A stretch of DNA of 64,000 bases from Bacteroidota bacterium (GTDB taxonomy: Bacteria > Bacteroidota > Bacteroidia > Flavobacteriales > Weeksellaceae). Positions 59,628 through 64,000 of the stretch are shown here, one piece after another. Location: contig JAHIQD010000001.1 in the NCBI GenBank assembly GCA_018902795.1, forward strand, positions 62,001 to 126,000, read 5' to 3'. Each line of letters starts with the position of its first letter. Position 1 is the first letter of the stretch. The notes under the pieces were generated by a model. It was not told the origin of the DNA and did not search any database. It saw only the letters and a program-made list of their open reading frames with translations. The position numbers and the translations under genes were made by a program.

Positions 59628-60521
59628 TTATGGTTTGAACTGCCTATTCAGAAATTGCGTCACATATTTTACCGTCGGTTCAAACCATGGATTGAACATC
59701 CAGAACGTATGCGGCGAATTTTCTATTTTTTCTGATTGGGAATAGATGGAATATCGATTTAAGACTTCAGTCATTTCTGTTCTGCCTGCCTGAAACCTTT
59801 CGTACTGACTGTTGATGAACAGCACGGGAACAGAATTTCTGTCCACATGACATAGCGGCGAAGCATCACTCCAGATCTCAGGTTTTTCCTGATAAGTTCC
59901 GCCAAGCCATTCAGCGGCCAAAGTTCCTTCCTTTGACTGCGGATGACTGAATGCCAGAATTCCGTCGATATCGATGACAGCGCTCACCTGCCCCGAATAT
60001 TTAGTCCCGGTCAAAGCCGCCATCTGCCCTCCAGAAGAAGTTCCCAGCACCGCAATTTTATAAGCATCAATATTAAACTGCGCTGCATTTGACTTTAAAA
60101 AACGGATCGCGTTCAGCACATCATCAATCCCTGCCGGATATTTTGCTTCCCCTGAAAGCCTGTACTCTACCGCAAAACATTGATATCCCTGCGAGGCAAT
60201 ACTTTGCGCGAGCGGCATCATCATTTCTTTATCTCCGGATTTCCATCCTCCGCCGTGAATAAGGATGACGGCGGGTTTCTTTCCTGCTGACTGATGAAGA
60301 TAACCGTCCAGAAGAAGTTTTCTATCTCCTAAACTATGATAAGGAATATCTTTAATCTCTTTTACATCATCAGAAACGGGAGCCTTCGCCAGAGCAACCG
60401 ACGGAAATTTCTTCAGCACTTTCTGCAGCTCCGATTCATTGGTGAAGGAGAGGTCTTTCGGGATTTGCGCAAAACCCAGAGAAAAGGAGACTAGAAAAAC
60501 AACTGATACAAACAGTTTCAT
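59628..60521 (-). CDS. Secreted alpha/beta-hydrolase esterase, first gene of the pectin operon
   Basis: A 297-aa exported BD-FAE/lipase-like esterase. ATG at 60521 (MKLFVSVVFLV) is chosen: it gives a normal signal peptide (SFSLGFAQ), while the longer frame from 60587 would start inside the promoter. Catalytic features are the oxyanion segment ILIHGGGWKSGD, the nucleophile GTSSGGQM, the acid in VLFINSQYERF and the His in SPHTFWMFNPW. It is likely to remove acetyl or feruloyl groups from pectin. The operon continues with DUF4861, GH105, PelA-PME and acetylesterase. Confidence 0.87.
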   Translation of the reverse strand: MKLFVSVVFLVSFSLGFAQIPKDLSFTNESELQKVLKKFPSVALAKAPVSDDVKEIKDIPYHSLGDRKLLLDGYLHQSAGKKPAVILIHGGGWKSGDKEMMMPLAQSIASQGYQCFAVEYRLSGEAKYPAGIDDVLNAIRFLKSNAAQFNIDAYKIAVLGTSSGGQMAALTGTKYSGQVSAVIDIDGILAFSHPQSKEGTLAAEWLGGTYQEKPEIWSDASPLCHVDRNSVPVLFINSQYERFQAGRTEMTEVLNRYSIYSQSEKIENSPHTFWMFNPWFEPTVKYVTQFLNRQFKP

Positions 60522-60584
60522 AAAATACAAATTAGGCTGTCCTGATGTGGATATAAATGCCAAATAAATCAGCAATCGATTACA

Positions 60585-60592
60585 CAAATATA
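60585..60592 (-). promoter_or_regulatory. -7 element of the minus-strand pectin operon
   Basis: On the minus strand it reads TATATTTG, a perfect TAnnTTTG box, about 64 nt before the ATG at 60521. A one-mismatch TTC lies at the -33 position. A weak -33 is typical of promoters that need an activator, which suits a carbohydrate-induced operon. Confidence 0.4.
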
Positions 60593-60761
60593 TAACTTTT
60601 ATTGACGTATTGAACTTAAAAACAGATTTAAACGAAGATTTTGAAGGTTAAAATAATGTTAAATTCAGCTCATAAATTAAGTTTCTTAACAGCCGTATCC
60701 ATTCGAAAACCCTTTTAATATTACATTTTTAACCACAATAATCAGAAATATTAATTATTTC

Positions 60762-60791
60762 TTGCGCATATTAATATTTCATATAACTTTG
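60762..60791 (+). promoter_or_regulatory. Promoter of the T9SS pectate lyase gene
   Basis: TTG at 60762-60764, a 19-nt spacer, then TAACTTTG at 60784-60791, an exact match to the Bacteroidota promoter consensus. It predicts a transcription start near 60797 and a leader of about 42 nt, divergent from the pectin operon. Confidence 0.75.
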
Positions 60792-60838
60792 TGTAATCCA
60801 TTACATAAATTATAATTATTAAACAAATTTATTGAATT

Positions 60839-63331
60839 ATGACTAAATTTTTATCCATCCTGAGTTGGCTGTTTACCGCAGTGCTGATCAGCGCACAGGG
60901 AGTAAACATCACTGCAGAAGCCGGTTCGCTGGAAAGCGCCTACGTAAAATGGGATCCGGTAAGCGATGCAGACAGCTATAATGTATATTATTCCGGTGCC
61001 GGAATTACCGACCGCAAAATTGACACCCAGCTGATCAGAAATTACGGGACTTATTTCCGTGCAGATCTGCCGGGACTTGCAGCGGGCAATTATATCATTA
61101 AAGTAGCTCCGGTAAAAGCAGGCACAGAAGGAACAGCCTCCGTATCCAATACGGTAACTGTTCTTGCACACGACCGTAACGGCTTTGCCCACGAAGGCGG
61201 AAGAATACCGGGAGCGTACAATATGGACGGTACCCTGAAAAGCAACGCCGTGGTCATTTATATTACTCAGAATACCAAAAACACCGTATCGATGAATGTT
61301 ACGGGCGCTACTGCAAACCCGTGTGTAGGTCTGCAGACGATTCTGGACGGATTCAAAAAAGGAAAAGACAACCGTCCTTTGGCGGTAAGACTGATTGGAA
61401 ACATCACCGATCCGAGCTACCTTCTGAGCGGCGATTTGGTGATCGAAAACAATAACTTCGCCGCAGGATCCATTACTCTTGAAGGAATTGGAGACGATGC
61501 TTACGCCAACGGATGGGGAGTACGGATCAAGAATGCCTCAAATATTGAAGTCCGTAATTTAGGATTTATGCTGACCGACGCTGCCGAAGGTGACAATGTT
61601 GGTTTACAGCAGTCCAATGATCATGTTTGGGTTCATAACAACGATATGTTTTACGGAAAAGCAGGCGGTGATGCCGATCAGGTAAAAGGAGACGGCGCCC
61701 TGGATGTGAAAAAATCAACGTTCGTAACGCTTTCTTACAACCACTTCTGGGACAGCGGAAAAGCAAACCTATTGGGATTAAGCGAAGGAACTACGGCAGG
61801 ACTTTATGTGACTTACCACCACAACTGGTACGATCATTCAGATTCAAGACATCCGAGAGTAAGGTATTATTCTGCGCACGTGTATAACAATTATTTTGAC
61901 GGAAATTCTAAATATGGTGCAGGATCTACAATGGGTTCTTCCCTCTTTCTTGAAGGAAATTTTTTCAGAAACTGTAAATATCCGATGCTGATCTCCATGC
62001 AGGGAACTGATACCTTCACCGGTCCCGGAACTTTCTCCAGCGAAAACGGCGGCATCATTAAAGCATTCAACAATACAATGAGCGGGCAAAACCGTTTTAT
62101 TGCTTATGATGCAGTGAATTACCCTGTAGAATTTGACGCATATGTGGCCAGTTCACGAGGTGAAACGGTTGCCAATACGGTAAAAGCAAAAAAAGGTGCA
62201 GGGGTTTATAATAATTTTGATACCGATGCTGCTTTATATGTGAAAAATTTGGTGATTGACGAACCCGAAGCAGCCAAAACCAAAGTAATGCAGTATGCTG
62301 GACGCGTTGACGGCGGAGACATGAAATGGACTTTCACCGCTGCGGATGATACTTCCTACGACATCAATGCAGGTTTAAAAGCAATGCTCGTTAACTACAC
62401 CAGTCCTATGGTTTATGTTCAGGGAGAAACTCCGGTGGTAGTCAGCACCCAGACGCTTGATATCCCTGCAAATAATGACCAGACTGTCGCTGCAGGAAGC
62501 CCAATTGAAAACATGGTATTTACCTGGGGCGGAACTGCCACAGATGTAACCGTTGACGGTTTACCGGCTTCAGGACTGACATTCGTTAAAAATATTGCAG
62601 CGAAAACAGTAACAGTTACCGGCACACCGACTGCAGATGTTTCATTTACTTTGACAACGTCAGGATCCTCAGGAACGTCTGTATCAGGATCAGGAAATGT
62701 AACTTTGGGCGAGCCTTCAGCTGAAACCACATTTATACATAATTTTACAACTGACGGAAAAGTAAGCACTTACTACACGATCTCAGGAAATATGAATTCA
62801 ACCGACGGATCGACCAGTTATGACGGCAATACGCTTACGAAAAGGCTGAAAATTGAAACCGCGACCTTCATCAATTATACCACAGCAAAAACCTCAACCC
62901 TGACACTGGTTTTTGATCCGGCATTTGCAGGTAAAATTAAGCTTAACGGGACAACTTATACCGTACCGGCCGGAGCAAACGGTGTGATCAGCATTCCTAA
63001 TGTTCCTGCCGGAGCCAATGCGATCCTGAAAGGAGACACTGCCAATCTGTTTTATATTAAAACAGTATACGACACGCAGATCTTAGCCACTGGCGGACAG
63101 AACGGAAAAAATCAGTTAACAGTTTATCCTAACCCGACAGCAGACAAAGTATTCATCCAGACCAACGAAGAAGTACAGAATATCAGTATCTTCAGTGCAA
63201 ACGGAAGTTTGGTGAGAACTGTTACTGGCAATATAAAATCAGTAGATCTGCAGCATTTGAATGCCGGAATCTATCTGATGAAAATCACTACAAAATCCGG
63301 AAGCACCACTCAGAAGATTATTAAAAAGTAA
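60839..63331 (+). CDS. T9SS-exported PL1 pectate lyase
   Basis: An 830-aa secreted lyase cleaving polygalacturonate by beta-elimination. The signal peptide runs to about residue 19 (LISAQ). A fibronectin type III-like domain (about 20-115) is followed by the PL1 right-handed beta-helix (about 125-400). This has Ca-binding acidic loops (GGDADQVKGDG) and the catalytic Arg segment DSRHPRVRYYSAHVYNNYF. Beta-sandwich/linker domains follow (about 520-750), then a type A T9SS sorting domain (LTVYPNPTADKVFI, ending STTQKIIKK). It acts outside the cell or on its surface and supplies oligomers to the divergent operon. Closed by a terminator. Confidence 0.93.
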   Translation: MTKFLSILSWLFTAVLISAQGVNITAEAGSLESAYVKWDPVSDADSYNVYYSGAGITDRKIDTQLIRNYGTYFRADLPGLAAGNYIIKVAPVKAGTEGTASVSNTVTVLAHDRNGFAHEGGRIPGAYNMDGTLKSNAVVIYITQNTKNTVSMNVTGATANPCVGLQTILDGFKKGKDNRPLAVRLIGNITDPSYLLSGDLVIENNNFAAGSITLEGIGDDAYANGWGVRIKNASNIEVRNLGFMLTDAAEGDNVGLQQSNDHVWVHNNDMFYGKAGGDADQVKGDGALDVKKSTFVTLSYNHFWDSGKANLLGLSEGTTAGLYVTYHHNWYDHSDSRHPRVRYYSAHVYNNYFDGNSKYGAGSTMGSSLFLEGNFFRNCKYPMLISMQGTDTFTGPGTFSSENGGIIKAFNNTMSGQNRFIAYDAVNYPVEFDAYVASSRGETVANTVKAKKGAGVYNNFDTDAALYVKNLVIDEPEAAKTKVMQYAGRVDGGDMKWTFTAADDTSYDINAGLKAMLVNYTSPMVYVQGETPVVVSTQTLDIPANNDQTVAAGSPIENMVFTWGGTATDVTVDGLPASGLTFVKNIAAKTVTVTGTPTADVSFTLTTSGSSGTSVSGSGNVTLGEPSAETTFIHNFTTDGKVSTYYTISGNMNSTDGSTSYDGNTLTKRLKIETATFINYTTAKTSTLTLVFDPAFAGKIKLNGTTYTVPAGANGVISIPNVPAGANAILKGDTANLFYIKTVYDTQILATGGQNGKNQLTVYPNPTADKVFIQTNEEVQNISIFSANGSLVRTVTGNIKSVDLQHLNAGIYLMKITTKSGSTTQKIIKK

Positions 63332-63354
63332 ATTTCTGACTGGCCGAACTTATG

Positions 63355-63384
63355 AAACCTTCTCCTTTTGGGGAAGGTTTTTTT
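63355..63384 (+). terminator. Terminator after the pectate lyase gene
   Basis: Arms AAACCTTC and GAAGGTTT with extra internal C-G pairing are followed by a T-run to 63384, about 25 nt after the stop codon. Confidence 0.85.
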
Positions 63385-63737
63385 GTGAATGATTCCGACT
63401 GGTTCAAGATCAAAAATCAGTTCATGAAACATTTTTGAATCGACCCCTAATCGCACAGATTAAAAACCTTTAACTGTTATGAATAACGTACAAATCGATT
63501 CAGAGAACCTCTGTGTTACGGTAAAAAGACGCATCAAAAGCTAATTCCTGATTCAGAAACACTCTGCGGAATTAAAGGTCTTTTTTGTTGTTTTAAACCA
63601 TCTGCAATAGGAAAAGATATTAAATCCATACCATTATTTTCTACTCAATAACCTCGGAACACAAAACTTCAAAAGGAGAAAGGTATTTCTAAATAGATTT
63701 GCCATAAAAAAATGCCCGTGGATGTCCCACAGGCAAC
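63385..63737. other. Intergenic region at the right side
   Basis: No gene found. It holds degenerate repeat-like pieces (CTCTGTGTTACGGTAAAAAG near 63510; AATCGCACAGATTAAAA near 63452) reminiscent of the GGTTAAAA intergenic repeats at 44.3-44.5 kb. It also holds a minus-strand terminator-like hairpin TGCCTGTGG..CCACGGGCA before T7 (63708-63736) for the gene at the edge. Confidence 0.4.
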
Positions 63738-63765
63738 AAAAAAAACAGCATTCCGAAAAATGCTG
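63738..63765 (-). terminator. Terminator of the gene cut by the right edge
   Basis: On the minus strand CAGCATT..AATGCTG (7-bp stem, loop TTTCGG) is followed by eight T residues. It lies about 30 nt after the stop codon of the partial T9SS gene. Confidence 0.85.
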
Positions 63766-63794
63766 CTTCCTGTATAAATAAATGATCCTAAAAT

Positions 63795-64000
63795 TTATTT
63801 CACGATAACCTTTTGGGATTTTACTCCTTTATCAGACTGTACGTTTACGATATAAACACCGGTTTTCAAATCAAAATTAACATCAGATTTGGTGTTAAGT
63901 GATTTTACCAGTCCGCCTGCGGTATTGTACACATTTACTTTGGTGTCACCTGCTACTTTCGAAACGTGAACTCTGCTGCCTTCTGAGAAGATCACAGTGG
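63795..64000 (-). CDS. C-terminal end of a T9SS-exported protein (partial)
   Basis: The 3' end of a minus-strand gene whose start lies beyond the window. The visible 68 or so residues are a type A sorting domain: KVNVYNTAGGLVKSL, then FDLKTGVYIVNVQSDKG and the C-terminus SQKVIVK. The cargo domain is outside the window. It is a good example of the common end-domain in this genome, comparable to those of the pectate lyase and the protein at 42.3-43.4 kb. Reading frame remains open to base 64000. Confidence 0.85.
   Translation of the reverse strand, partial: TVIFSEGSRVHVSKVAGDTKVNVYNTAGGLVKSLNTKSDVNFDLKTGVYIVNVQSDKGVKSQKVIVK

Noticed and set aside
60522..60587. 22-codon upstream extension of the pectin-operon esterase
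   Set aside because: The upstream ATG overlaps the TATATTTG promoter box, and the ATG at 60521 begins a standard signal peptide.
1..64000. CRISPR arrays, tRNA and rRNA genes, prophage or complete insertion sequences
   Set aside because: No regularly spaced repeats with unique spacers, no tRNA-like cloverleaf sequence, no rRNA stretch, and no DDE transposase were found by reading; only the RAYT is transposase-like. A tRNAscan and CRISPR search would confirm.

Overview
The window looks like a chromosomal segment of a Bacteroidota bacterium of the order Flavobacteriales, most like Chryseobacterium and relatives (Weeksellaceae). Signs seen directly are C-terminal type IX secretion (T9SS) sorting domains on three proteins, Bacteroidota-type promoters (TTG, about 19 nt, TAnnTTTG), little Shine-Dalgarno sequence, low GC, and flavobacterial families such as DUF3667, DUF1684 and an archaeal-type ProS. 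The genus is inferred from general resemblance; no marker was compared. No rRNA, tRNA, CRISPR array, prophage or intact insertion sequence was seen.

Layout. 1-3 kb: proS and an OmpA/DUF937 envelope protein. 3-13 kb: a metal-homeostasis block made of an OmpR-family regulator and sensor kinase, a CzcCBA-type RND efflux operon with three 11-bp-spaced TTTAAG repeats in front of it, then an Nramp transporter whose promoter overlaps a perfect palindromic operator. 13-33 kb: housekeeping and central metabolism (grpE-dnaJ, DedA, prfB, an FAD oxidase, alpha-glucan phosphorylase, a GH63-like glucosidase, mtaB, a cysteine dioxygenase-like cupin, an mqo operon, trhA-gpsA). 33-36 kb: M23 peptidase, small lipoproteins and repeat-rich intergenic DNA.

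36-40 kb is the most accessory part. It holds an SPFH protein, an AT-rich orphan secreted protein, a 31-codon hydrophobic/basic mini-gene with its own promoter-like element, foldable leader and terminator (type I toxin-like), and a REP-associated tyrosine transposase (RAYT) flanked by inverted REP hairpins. 40-50 kb carries a lipoprotein/polysaccharide deacetylase pair, a T9SS protein, DUF1232, an alpha/beta hydrolase, a double GNAT enzyme, a secreted GH13 enzyme, a membrane-anchored LytTR regulator and a receiver-like fragment. 50-54 kb holds tex, an acidic unknown and a DJ-1/PfpI protein.

54-63 kb is a compact pectin-utilisation locus. A five-gene minus-strand operon encodes an esterase, a DUF4861 protein, a GH105 unsaturated uronyl hydrolase, a PelA pectate lyase fused to a pectin methylesterase, and a rhamnogalacturonan acetylesterase. 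A divergent gene encodes a T9SS-exported PL1 pectate lyase. Together they would de-esterify and cleave pectin and process the unsaturated oligomers. No SusC/SusD pair lies inside the window. The right edge cuts a further T9SS cargo gene.
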